Below, one piece after another: positions 11,326 to 21,899 of a stretch of DNA of 64,000 nt; the first letter of the stretch is position 1; the number at the start of each line of letters is the position of its first letter. This stretch comes from Batillaria attramentaria (Eukaryota > Mollusca > Gastropoda > Batillariidae), in assembly GCA_018292915.2 (NCBI GenBank), contig JACVVK020000397.1:270501-334500 (forward strand), read 5' to 3'. A program made the translations under genes and the position numbers. The notes under the pieces are model-generated. The model ran no database searches and had not been told where the DNA came from. It saw only the letters and a program-made list of their open reading frames with translations.

Positions 11326-11666
11326 AAGAAAAGAGTTCTGTACATACCTACAGATTTCCCCCCAACAGTATGTGAACTGGAACAAGTGCCGATGAACGTA
11401 CCTGCCGCCGTATGAGTGACAACTCTGTGTGTGTGTGAATGTGTGTGTGTGTGTGTGTGTGTGTGTACGTGTCATTTGTGTAATAATGGAACTGAGACAC
11501 AAATCTCAACTCCAAAGAGGGAACCGAGGTGTATGATGGAACGTTCCCACATTGCACTAAGTGCAAAATCGTGTTCTACGCCCTGAAAAACGTATAAAAA
11601 ATTGATTGTTTGCAAAAATTTGGAAATGTCCCCATTTTGCACTTGTGCGACTGTGTGACTTTTAAA

Positions 11667-12610
11667 CACTTTACACACGTCCCGTGTTTACATCAAAATT
11701 TTGTGTTTTGATTTCCCTGTTGTCACACACATTTGCCTATGGGTTATTTCGGGTTATTTGCATCGCACACTTTAATATCCTTCAAAACACATGCATTTAA
11801 AGTCAAATGGTCTCAGCAGAGGATTATACTGAGCCATAAAACACTGTTTTCTGCACCGGCGATTAAACCCAAATGCTGCATGTAAAGTTGGGACGTTCCG
11901 TGTTCACATCAAAATTCTGTGTTTGGGTTTATCTCTTATTACACCCTGTTGCCTATGGGTTATTTCAGGTTATTTGCATCGCATACTTCAATACGCTGCA
12001 AAAGGCATACACTGAAGGCCAAAATGGCCTATGTGGAGAACTACACTTAGCCAGAAAACAATGCCTTCCGCACCGGCGATTAAACCCAAATGCTGTATGT
12101 AAAGTTGGGACGTTCCGTCTTCACATCAATATTCTGTGTTTGGGTTTTTCTGTTCTTACACACATTTGCCTATGGTTTATTTCAGGTTATTTGCATCCCT
12201 CACTTTAACATCCTGCAAAACACATGCATTCAAAGTCAAATGGTCTCAGTAGAGGACTATACTGAGCAAGAAAACACTGTTTTCTGAACCGGCGATTAAA
12301 CCCAAATGCTGTATGTAATGATGGGACGTTCCGTGTTTACATCAAAATTCTGTGTTTGGGTTTATCTGTTATTACACACATATTCCTATGGATTATTTCA
12401 GGTTATTTGTATCGCACACTTTAATATGCTGCAACAGACATACATTCAAGGCCAAATGGTCTATGTGGAGAACTATACTTAGCCAGAAAGCAGTCATCCG
12501 CACTGGCGATTAAACCCAATGCTGTTAAGTTGGAATGTTCTGTGTTCACATCAAAATTCTGTGTTTGAGTCTCTCTGTTCTTACACACACTTGTCTATGG
12601 GTTGTTGCAG
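11667..12610. repeat. About 215-bp satellite, four to five units
   Basis: The motif acatcaaaattctgtgttt recurs near 11691, 11906, 12123, 12338 and 12547, spaced 209-217 bp. Each unit also contains cctatgggttatttcaggtt and a cggcgattaaacccaaatgc block. The units differ by a few percent and by small indels. Short open frames within it are by-products of the repeat. Confidence 0.9.
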
Positions 12611-12959
12611 TTTAGTTACATCACCCCTATGTGGTGGAATAGGACGTTAAACCCCCAAACATCCACCCACCCTCAGTTTAGTTACATCGCACTCTTTAGT
12701 ATGCTGCAAACGATTCAGTCAGTCAACCGATTGCTGCAAGCGAGGCTTACCGGCACAGAGCTAAATAAACGTGAAGGGCTCAATCTGTCTCTATTTTTAA
12801 TGCAAGTCTGTGGTCAGTGAAAAAAAGAGAGGGTGGCGGGGGAATAGCTGAGCGCCACTTAAGTACCCATTGGGTTACATACTAGCTGTTGACATGCCAT
12901 CCTGGATAACCCGGTCATCTGTCTAAGAAGCCGGTCAATTTGACTCCGTCCCTTGGGTG

Positions 12960-13850
12960 ACCAGCGTACACAGGTTTGACTGTAAAAATAATATATTATT
13001 ATTGTTTCCTTATGAGTCTCAGCTTCATCGGTATTCACACATTCCATTATTACTGCATTCAAACCACCCTCCACACCCCCAACACCCCACGCCACAGTCA
13101 AACTCGCAAACACCACCCACTCCACACCACAGACTCTTTCCTCTATATTTCCCTCCCCAGAACTCTATCTCACATACAAACACAACCCGCCTAAAAGACA
13201 TACAAACTAAGTGCATAATTTGATGTAAAATCGCACGGTTAACACCAACACTACAGTCAAACTTGTGTAAGCTGGTAACTCCTAACTCAAATCACAAATG
13301 ACAGAACAAACCTTCAGTACCGTACCCCACTTATACCCAAGAACACATTCACCACTCCCACCGATCTACAGCCTGAACCCTCAGAGTAGGACATTTGTAC
13401 ACTGACCAACTTGCACACACTATTCAACCCATAACGGCCCCACATACCTCACATGCACACCACCACGCCATTTTACAGGCTTCAAGGTACAGACGCCATC
13501 CAGCCCCCTCCCCCTCCAAACTCCTCTCCAACAACCAACATACAGTAACGACAGTTCTACCCCACTATATATGTACCAAAACCTGCAGTCCACTAACGAC
13601 ACCCATGCAGGCGCAAGAAACATTAAAAAATCACAAGCCTACCACCCCACTGTTACAGGCATAACACCTTCTGACACCCAACAATCACTTCCTACATTCC
13701 TTCAACAGCACTTAAAACTATCCCCACAAGTAATCCAATTGCCATTGTCTACCAATTACCCCCCCCCCCACCCCCGCTGTCTGGTGCAACAATATTACAA
13801 TCCAGTCACCACAATAACACACCACCATATCTAATGGACAACCACTTTCG
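12960..13850. other. G-poor, A/C-rich strand-asymmetric segment
   Basis: From about 13040 to 13850 the plus strand is almost free of G and made of CCA/CAC-rich words, with Pro/Thr/His-rich translations in all plus frames. Near its left edge is a short inverted pair, tttgactgta at 12974 and tacagtcaaac at 13250. I see no gene, RNA or recognised mobile element. It may be a decayed C-rich tandem repeat. Confidence 0.6.
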
Positions 13851-14184
13851 CACAGTTGTCTCTTTCAAAGTCATTTTGATCTTCACATATATGGTTGGTT
13901 AATTGGGATTTAACGACCCCACCACAACGAAGTGATAAGAAAATGGCCAGCGTTCCAAAAATATTATTTTAAAGAGACAGGTTTGCTCTATATTCTAAGG
14001 CAGTGTGAAACAGTCCGCTACTGTTGTTAATTCCTGTTTTGGGGTGCAGGTAAAGAACTAAGACAAAATCACTGTAACACTTAAATTGATATTATATTAA
14101 GAGCCTGCAAATAAAAGATCACCACCCAATGGTCAATGCATGAAATCACTTTCTATACCCCGTTTTGTCTGTCTGATTTCCAGT

Positions 14185-14350
14185 AAATAGGGGGACGGGA
14201 TAGCCGAACGGTAGAGTGTTGGGGTTTCAATGCTCGGGTCGTGAGTTTGAACCCCGGCTTCGACCATATTTTGTGCTTGCCTTTTTCTCATCGCCCCATC
14301 TTTGATATCACCCATATATGGCGGAAAACTCCCAAACACCCAGCCGCTGA
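14185..14350 (+). mobile_element. tRNA-derived SINE (type A)
   Basis: It has a tRNA-like head with an A-box-like tagccgaacggtagagtgtt and a B-box-like gagtttgaacccc. The tail is shared by other copies (catctttgatatcaccca, then gcggaaaa). Copies on either strand occur at 20608, 27190, 59281 and 60690. There is no proper anticodon arm pairing, so it is a SINE and not a functional tRNA. Confidence 0.75.
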
Positions 14351-14616
14351 ATTGTTGGGGGTTTTGTTTTGGTTGTCTGGTGGTGGGACATTACTGTTTT
14401 CGCGGTCTAAGGGTGTGGGATTTGTTATTTGCGTGCCATAATAGGATGCTTACGACACATGCAGTGTGTATGAAATACTTCCATGTGCATAATGTGGGTA
14501 ACCTTGGCCTGAGGGGTCAAGGTCACAGGAATAGGGATGAAAGGGAAATAAGACAACCAGTAGAACATTTGCTTTATCTGCATTGAATGTTGCTAAGAAT
14601 ACATTTTCGGAATAAC

Positions 14617-15169
14617 CTCTGGTGTTACACAGCACTTTCAAGCTTCGCAATTACAAGCTTCTCTCGTGCACACACACACACACACACACACATCTCCGGG
14701 CCTTATATACAGTAACGGCATTCTAGTACATTCTGGACCACTCTTATAACAGAACCAATCAAAATCAAAGCGTGAATCACATTATTGCTATTTTAAAACT
14801 AAAGAAGAATCCAGAATAATCAAGTACCTGCCCGCCGAACCTAGGCGCGTTATATAACACCTTCTAATCGTAAACAGGTCAGAACGCGATTTGCACGAGA
14901 TTTCCGAGCGACTGAGCCCTAGGCCCGAAGTGCATACCGTCGCCCGAGGGTAAAAGGGGGCAGCCAAAACAAGGTCACCACTTCTCGAATACTCGTGATA
15001 ACAAAAGAAACTTCTGGATCACGGGAAACAGATTTACATTACTATAAAAGAATATAAACTAAACAAAGCGACTTCTCTATCTCACCAAAGCTACAAAAAA
15101 AGCATTACAGCTGTTATCCTACAGCATACAAACAAAATATAAACAAGAGGCACAGCCACGCTCGTAACA
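14617..15169. mobile_element. 5'-truncated second copy of the TGTTACG...CGTAACA LTR
   Basis: It matches 4121-4690 closely, then continues uninterrupted to the terminus ctcgtaaca at 15169. It starts 176 bp inside relative to the first copy. CTGG occurs both at its left junction and immediately after 15169, which may be chance. It provides the uninterrupted reference for the insertion in the first copy. There are no coding features. Confidence 0.75.
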
Positions 15170-15299
15170 CTGGCATATGCTTGAAAGTTATGCTGTCTTC
15201 CCACTCCCCCCCCCCCCCCCACGCCACCTGAAGCAAAGACACTTTCTGGTGACTTAATATGATGAAAGTACACATACTGATTTCAGTCCATGTCAAATT

Positions 15300-16700
15300 C
15301 CACAGTAATGTGTTTTGTTGTTGTTGTTGTTGTATGTTTTGATTTTTTATTGTTGGATTTTTTTTAGTTATACAATCAGATACATAGTTTTCGACCGTGC
15401 TTTACTCAGAGAATTTCTTTGACACCTAAAGCCATATGGGTGGTCAGAGAGAGACGGAAAGAGATTTTTGTTTTTCCAGAGCGGATTTATTAACACAACA
15501 ATTACTAAGCAAAATCAAGAGCCTGTAGTAATGCTCAGGTGGAACAAATAACCCTTTCCTTTGCAGAACTATTTGAAAAAAATGACAGTTTGTGGGTACA
15601 ATCAGTCTTAGGTTTACTGTACACATACCCCTCATTTTATATTAATAACAGTATAATATCTGAAAGGATATTGAATACAGAATGCAATGAGCACAAACTA
15701 TCATCAATGGAAACAAACGGGGAGACAACTGTATCCCAAAGGGACACCATTCATCTATTTCTAGCCTCATGTTTGATTTTCAAAGCATATTTGCCAGTTT
15801 TATGGAAATATTCATCCTGAAGCAGTGAAAGTAAAAGTTGAACCTTGTTATGTACATTTCATCCACCAGTGTGCAGATTTACCCTGCGAGTCAGTTCCAA
15901 AAGATAAAACATTTCGTGATGCTGTGCATGGTTTCTGTTTAGTCCTCATTTGTACTGACCTTGCATGTTATTTCACAGACTGTTCAAACACACACAGAAC
16001 ACTTTGGTATGCAACTGACTTCAGCTGTACTGCAGGCTTACTGCATTTACTGCTGGTGATGTCTTTCATGAGATCTATCTCTATATTGCCTGAGGTCATA
16101 CTTGAAACACCTATGTACAGACCACTGAGCACATGCGACACAGCAAAATGCACAGTGTGCCCAGCTTTTCGGGCCCCCCACCCCTCCACCCTTCCTGCTG
16201 CACCAATGCACACACCTCTGTCTAGCATACAGGTTTGTTCAGTGCTCTGCAACAACATGACAAAGTCCAGGGAAAAGAATATCCTAAAAGTCTATCATGA
16301 TGCAATCAGCAGGGGGAAACACAGCAGGACCATTCTCACCTTCGTAGACTGGTTACTGTCTGTGTATATGTTTATCCAAACAGCCGTGAGATTCAGATCT
16401 AACGCAGCACTCCCTCTAGTTTCACTCCGTTGCCTCCCAGTACTGCCTCTACTCACTCCTCTCCGACTTTCCTGGCCTCCCCACACAGAACACATCTGCC
16501 ACCTCCCACTGGCACTCGATTAGCGTTGATTGATCACCTTCTCGTTCCCATCATCAAAGTTATTTTCTTCCAACTCTTCTGCATGTCCGATGGTATCAGG
16601 AAAACCGCTGTCCAAATCTACATATCTTGCTACACTCTAATCTTCACTTTCTGCACAACTCCCCGGGATATTGAACAAAATTCGATGATTACCCCTATTA
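15300..16700. other. Unassigned stretch with one 232-codon open frame
   Basis: A plus-strand frame is open from 15825 to 16523, preceded by another at 15539-15820. Their translations show hydrophobic patches but no domain, no Cys pattern and no similarity I recognise. Base composition resembles the surrounding repeats and no splice context stands out. I cannot support a gene here. The segment 15361-15470 resembles a unit of the GA-rich tandem array at 18-20 kb. Confidence 0.4.
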
Positions 16701-16712
16701 CGTAATGATCGT

Positions 16713-16856
16713 GCCGCCATCTTGTTGATACTAACATCTAAACTTACGAAAAGCAGCATAACTGGCAAACCGACATCTTTCAAACCCACGTGCTTTGCCA
16801 GTTTTGCAGCCCTGTTTTTCGTAAGTTTAGATGTTTGTATCAACAAGATGGTGGCG
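16713..16856. mobile_element. Small foldback MITE
   Basis: The left end gccgccatcttgttgata and the right end tatcaacaagatggtggc are inverted. The match continues through aacatctaaacttacgaaaa and its complement, giving about 40 bp of stem, and an inner stem of actggcaaa/tttgccagt extends it. The total is about 145 bp. The ends resemble the gccatcttgtt terminus of the family-E elements. Confidence 0.8.
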
Positions 16857-17228
16857 CCATGCCCACACCGGTATGCAATTCGTCACGAATGACGTGCATA
16901 CAACGGCTTCCCCGTGATTCCCACACTGCTGAAAATGGTGACTCTTGAATCTGTCTATAAGCGGACTTGCGAAGGAAAGGCATAAAGTGTGACGTTACTG
17001 CGATGGCAGAGTGACGGGGAGGTGGGGGAGCTCTATGTGTACTCACAATGGTCGTGGGAGGAGGGGAGGGGGGTCTGTTCTGGGCTGTGCTAGACTCTTT
17101 TAAGAACATATCATGTAACTACACTAACGACCAAAAACAACAAAACAAAACAAACAAACAAAAACACCCATCCCAAACAGTGGAGGCATAATTAACATGA
17201 GAGGTTATGTGTGCATTAATAAACAGCT

Positions 17229-17907
17229 TTTGGCTATGGATATCAGTTATATGCCTTAGCTAAGTCCGCTGGTCCATTACCTGATACTCTTGTTGTCAGT
17301 GATGCTACTGTTCCATTTGCCAAATCAGCTAAGAATCTTGGTGTTGTTCTTGACTCACACTTGACTATGCATGCCCATGTAGTGAACATCATCCCTACTG
17401 TGAACTTTGAGCTCAGTCGTATTAGCTCTATTCGTCATTTCCTCTCAGTTTAGGCTACAAAGACTCTTGTGTCAGCTTTTGTGCTTTCACGCTTGGATTA
17501 CTGTAATGGTCTCCTTGTAAACAGCCCGAAGGATCTCTTACAGTGACTCCAAAGGTTACAAAACAATGCGGCACGCCTAGTTCTGAGAGTTTCGCGAAGA
17601 GATCACATCACCCCACACCTCCGCACTTTGCACTGGCTCCCCAGGGGCTCGCATTAAGATTGCTTGCATGTGCTACCGTGTCATTAGTCAGTCAGGACCT
17701 TCTTATCTCTCTGAGTTAGTCTACGTACCAACAAGAACACTTCGCTCATCCACTCTCACACTCTGCAAACCACGTGTCTTCACTAAAACCTTTGGAGAAA
17801 GGTCTTTCTTTTCTGCAGCACCGACTATTTGGAATTCTCTTCCTTTATCTGTCCGCTCAGCAAGTACTGACTCGGCCTTCCGCTCTGCTTATAAAAGGAC
17901 TCTTTAA
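17229..17907 (+). pseudogene. LINE reverse transcriptase C-terminal fragment
   Basis: The plus frames read AKNLGVVLDSHLTM, LSRLDYCNGLL, LQRLQNNAARLVL and LHWLP. The last frame (17668-17907) reads FSAAPTIWNSLPLSVR. This is the usual C-terminal half of CR1/L2-type non-LTR retrotransposon ORF2, after the polymerase core. In-frame stops (for example near 17452 and 17544) and a frameshift near 17655 make it inactive. It is 5'-truncated, as is normal for LINEs. It ends shortly before a poly-G run at 17929. Confidence 0.85.
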
Positions 17908-17999
17908 TGAATTCTTTCACTGAGCCGGGGGGGGGGGGGGGGCTTGAGCATCTTGACCATGTTTTTTGCTCAGCGAAACAGACAGAATAATTTTTGACG

Positions 18000-18458
18000 A
18001 GTAAAAACCATATAATTATTCAAAGAAAGAGGGAGAGGGAGATTTCTTTTGACAACTCACGGAATCGTATCGCACAGAGAGGAGAGAGATAGAGAGAGAG
18101 GGGGGTGGGGGGGGGGAAGATGTAATTGTCTTGGGGAGACATTGGAAGAGAGAGAAAGTTTTGAGTCATAATACCAGATACAAAGTTCACAACACAGTTC
18201 CCGGCTATTTTATACTGAGTGAGACAGATTGAGAGAATTTCGTTCACTACTAAAGACGTATAATCATGCAGCGAGTGAGAGAGAGGGCGGGGGGGGGGGG
18301 GGGGTTGTATCGGCAAGACTTTGGAAGAGAAAGTTTCGTGAGCTATATATTACCAGATACATAGTTTACGATACTGTTTCGTGACTGTGTTTTTACTGAG
18401 TGAAACAGATTGAGAGATTTTTTTTTTTAACCATGCGAGACGTACATGTATAATCATT

Positions 18459-18503
<45 letters not shown>

Positions 18504-20100
18504 CTTTGACAACTAACGGAATTGCATCAGGGAGAGCTGGTCGTCAATTATGACACATAGTAGACGGTGGTTTGAGACTTGCTCGATGGACTCCGATCCA
18601 ACTGACAACCGCAGAGGAGATAGTTTGCGTTGTTGATTTTGGCACGTTGTCATTAGCATGCTTTAGGGGTTTTTTTTGGGGTTTTTTTTAGGTATTGATT
18701 GCCATGTGGTTGACTTTTACACCACTGGGAGACTTCAATGAGGCTATGCTGCAATACTTTGTTTACTTTGGACTCATCCATATCCGACGCATGGCGCGTG
18801 GAGTCGTCAGCAAACATATCACAGCTTACATTAGAGTTTGAGATGGAGAGGGGCATATCATTGATGAATAAACAAAAGAAAACTGGGCCAAGGATAGAGC
18901 CTCTGGGGCATACCGAGCTTACAACACCTTCCTCAGAAAACGCACCAGATAGACTTTCTGCCTTCTACCTTGAAGATATGAACAAAATAAGGAGAATGTC
19001 TTAGGATCAGGGATGTACATGTATATAGATAATTTCTCCAACAAAATGCTGTGGTTTACCAAGTCAGAGAGAGAGAGAGAGAGAGAGATTTCCTTTGACA
19101 ACTACTGGAATAGTATCACACAGAGAGACGGGGGGGGGGGGGGGGGGGGGGCATTTGAAAACTAGCGGAAATGTATCTGGGAGACTTTGAGAGAGCAAGT
19201 TTCCTGAGTTATATTATCAGATACATTGTTCATGACAAAAATTCGCTACTGTGTTTTACTCAATGTGACAGACAGAACGAATTTCTTTAACAATTGAAGC
19301 CAGTTAATTAGTTAGTCAGGGTTTTATTCTGCACAAGCTTTGCGTGGCTTTATGCCCGTAAAACTCACTCTGCACAAGCTGGAAACACTCGACTAAAGCC
19401 ATATAGTTATCCAGAGAGAGAGAGAGAGAGAGTTTCTTTGGCAACTAACGGAATTGTATCAAAGAGAGAGAGAGAGAGGGGGGGGGGGTTGACAACTAAC
19501 GGAATTGCATCAGGGAGACTTTGAGAGAGAATGTTTCGTGAGTGATACTACCAGAAAGTGAGAGACAGAATGGAGGGGGATTTCACAACCAACGGAATTG
19601 TATCAGGGAGACTTTCAGAGAGAAAGTTTCCTGAGTTGTATTATCAGATGCTTAGTTCATGACAAAATTCGCAACTGTGTTACTCTATGAAACAGACAGA
19701 ATTTCTTTGACGAGTAAAGCCATATAATTATTCAGAGAGAGGGGGAGAGGGATATTTTCTTTGACAACTAATGGATTTATATCAGAGAGAGAGAGAGAGA
19801 GAGAGTTGACAACTAACGAAATTGCATCAGGGAGTCTTTGAGAGACGTGAGAAACATTTCGTGAGTTATACTACCAGAGAGGGAACTAACGGAATTGTAT
19901 CAGGGAGACTTTCAGAGAGAAAGTTTCCCGAGTTATACTCTCAGATGCATAGTTCATGACAAAAATTAGCTACTGTGTTTTACTGAGTGTGACAGACAGA
20001 GAATGTCTTTGACAACTATGGCCACATAGTTTTTCACAGAAAGAGAGAGAGAGACAAATCAATTTATTCAGTAGGCTTTCGGCCCAAGACTGAAAATTTG
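18000..20100. repeat. Degenerate GA- and poly-G-rich tandem array
   Basis: Units of roughly 150-280 bp repeat phrases such as tttctttgacaactaacgga, gggagactttgagagagaaa and ccatataattattcagagag. Each is separated by (GA)n or G10-G22 runs. The array is interrupted by a LINE fragment at 18650-19075. A stray unit lies at 15361-15470. It is non-coding. Confidence 0.85.
18650..19075 (-). pseudogene. LINE reverse transcriptase palm fragment
   Basis: The minus-strand translation contains the polymerase signature: PRGSILGPVFF, then FINDMPLSIS, then CDMFADDST (the FADD active-site motif), with DLVNHSILLEKL upstream. This order is standard for non-LTR retrotransposon reverse transcriptases. A frame change near 18915 and missing flanks show it is a broken fragment. 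It may derive from the same family as 17229-17907 but lies in the opposite orientation. Confidence 0.82.
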
Positions 20101-20607
20101 GGGGTGGGGGGGGGGGGGTAGGATGAGCACGCACGCTCCATATATTCAGGTTTCGTAACTAATGATATGTATCATATGTATATATCCTCCATACTTAGCA
20201 TATTTAACTTACTATGGCTTGTACCTTACTCCTGTGTTCCATAGCTTTATAGACAAACAAGGATAGGTTGCGGGTTAAGAGTTGGCTACTGTCTGCCATG
20301 ATCACAGAGAATCTAAATTGTAACGGTTTTTTGTAAAATTTTGAGGGGATGTACTGTTCACGTAATTCCTTATATTCTGGACATATAAACAAAAAGAGAG
20401 AGAGAGAGAGAGCTGGGGTATGGTGCGGGTGTGTTGGGCTAGGCGAGACGAGGAGGGAGGGGGGGGGGAGGGCGGAGGAAGTGGTGAGGTTGGTGACGGG
20501 GAGAGATTTCTTTCAAAAAAGATAGAAAATTACCTGTCTACAATGTCCTGCTACACTAAAGACCCCCCCCTCCCCCCCCCCGACAAACACTAATTTACTT
20601 TTGGGGG

Positions 20608-20762
20608 GGGGGGGGGTTAACGTCTTTTTCCACCACATAGGGTGATATTAAAGACGGGGCAACGATGAAAAGCCAGCACAAATATTTGGCCCCAGCCGGA
20701 TCGAACTCACGACCCGAGCATTAGAAGTCCAACGCTCTACATTCGACCACCCCGGCTCCCCC
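20608..20762 (-). mobile_element. tRNA-derived SINE (type A), reverse orientation
   Basis: Reading the minus strand gives the tRNA-like head (ggtcgaatgtagagcgttgg, then ctcgggtcgtgagttcga), then the aaatatttgtgctggctttt body and the ggtggaaaaagacgttaa tail beside a poly-G run. A tail-only fragment lies at 21160-21195. Confidence 0.8.
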
Positions 20763-20884
20763 TAATTTACGTAGATTTAATCATTTAACAAACAATGATC
20801 AATAAAAAAAAAACGGAAGAGCTAATTATGGAAGTAGTGATTAAAAACAATGAGCAGGCAATTAGCAATGGAGTGAGAGAGGGA

Positions 20885-21075
20885 GAGAGAGAGAGTCTAG
20901 CTACGGAGAAAGAGAGTAAGGCGGCATTGACAAGCTAACAAAAGATAGTTTGAGGGTGAGGCGAGTCTTTGTGTGTGTTTGGGAAGGGGGGGGGGGGGGG
21001 GGTCTACTGACAAGAGAAACAGAGAGAGATAGAGAGAGATTTCTATTGATGGAGCGTAGTGGTGGTGTTCACTCG
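20885..21075 (+). repeat. Dispersed GA/poly-G repeat, partner of 29170-29370
   Basis: The blocks agagagtaaggcggcattga, aacaaaagatagtttgaggg and tggagcgtagtggtggtgtt reappear reverse-complemented at 29170-29370 in matching order. Both copies have a poly-G/poly-C run between the blocks. Confidence 0.8.
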
Positions 21076-21360
21076 GCCGTGACAAAGTTTCACATAACTG
21101 TCCACCAGGGCAATAAAGTAACGGCCAAAACTGGCGGCCACACAAGTGAAGTTGGGTGGGTGTTTGGGGGTTTAACGTCCTTTTCCACTACATAGCAAGT
21201 GAGGTTGACTTGTTGAGCGCAGACCAGTACACTCAGCACCAGTAGACCGTGTCCCCTCACATCACAACTCGCACCTTATCGTTATCCTACACGCATGGCA
21301 ATTGACACTTACCTGTGAAATCTACTGGCGATTGTAAACTACTTAAACTGTGGGGGTTGA

Positions 21361-21840
21361 CCGGCCCCCGTAGTGTAGTGGTTAGCACTTCGGGCTATGG
21401 ATCGGGAGACCCGGGTTCGAAGTCCCAGCCGAGGCAAGCGCAATTTTTCCTACCTAGGTCGGCTCCTACCCAGAGTGGGTGTGCTATGGACCCACTGGGG
21501 AGGCTGTTGCCACACAGCCGAGATTCACCCACTTCACGGGTGCGACTTTGGGGGTGCTTCCCTTGGTATGACACGTCTTATGATGTGGATGGTTACAAGG
21601 CCGGCACCACAGGTGCCGTAGTTCCCGGGACTGGTTAATGCCGGGTTATTTATCACAGGAAGCGTGGAATGCGGCCCTGTCCCGCAGTCCTAAAACCACA
21701 CGGACCTCCATAGCATCATCTTACCATCATCGTCATCTCCATCATCATGCATAATAAAATTGCCCCAACTTCCGAGCCCTCTTGTAACACCACTGGAGCC
21801 GGCAAAGAGTTGTTGCAGCAAAAAAAATAAATAAATAAAC
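21361..21840 (+). mobile_element. tRNA-derived SINE (type B), near full length
   Basis: The head cccccgtagtgtagtggtta and gacccgggttcgaagtccca give strong A and B boxes of RNA polymerase III. A long body follows (about 400 bp), including cacagccgagattcacccac and caccactggagccggcaaag, and it ends in an A-rich tail. The copy at 41556-42055 is about 93-95% alike by eye. Confidence 0.88.
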
Positions 21841-21899
21841 CAAAAAAAATAAACTGCGGGGGTTAATGTGGGTGGTGGGGGGGGGGGGAGGGGTCCGTA

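Noticed and set aside
14617..15172. CTGG on both sides of the second LTR copy as a target duplication
   Set aside because: The ctctgg before its first base is also present inside the first, longer copy, so this copy is 5'-truncated and the match is probably chance.
15825..16523. A 232-codon plus-strand open frame
   Set aside because: No recognisable domain, no splice context, no start context and composition like its surroundings. Noted only as unassigned.
21361..21440. Functional tRNA genes at SINE heads (also 27190, 41556, 49215)
   Set aside because: A and B boxes are present but acceptor stems do not pair, there is no clean cloverleaf, and each continues into a shared SINE body with tail.
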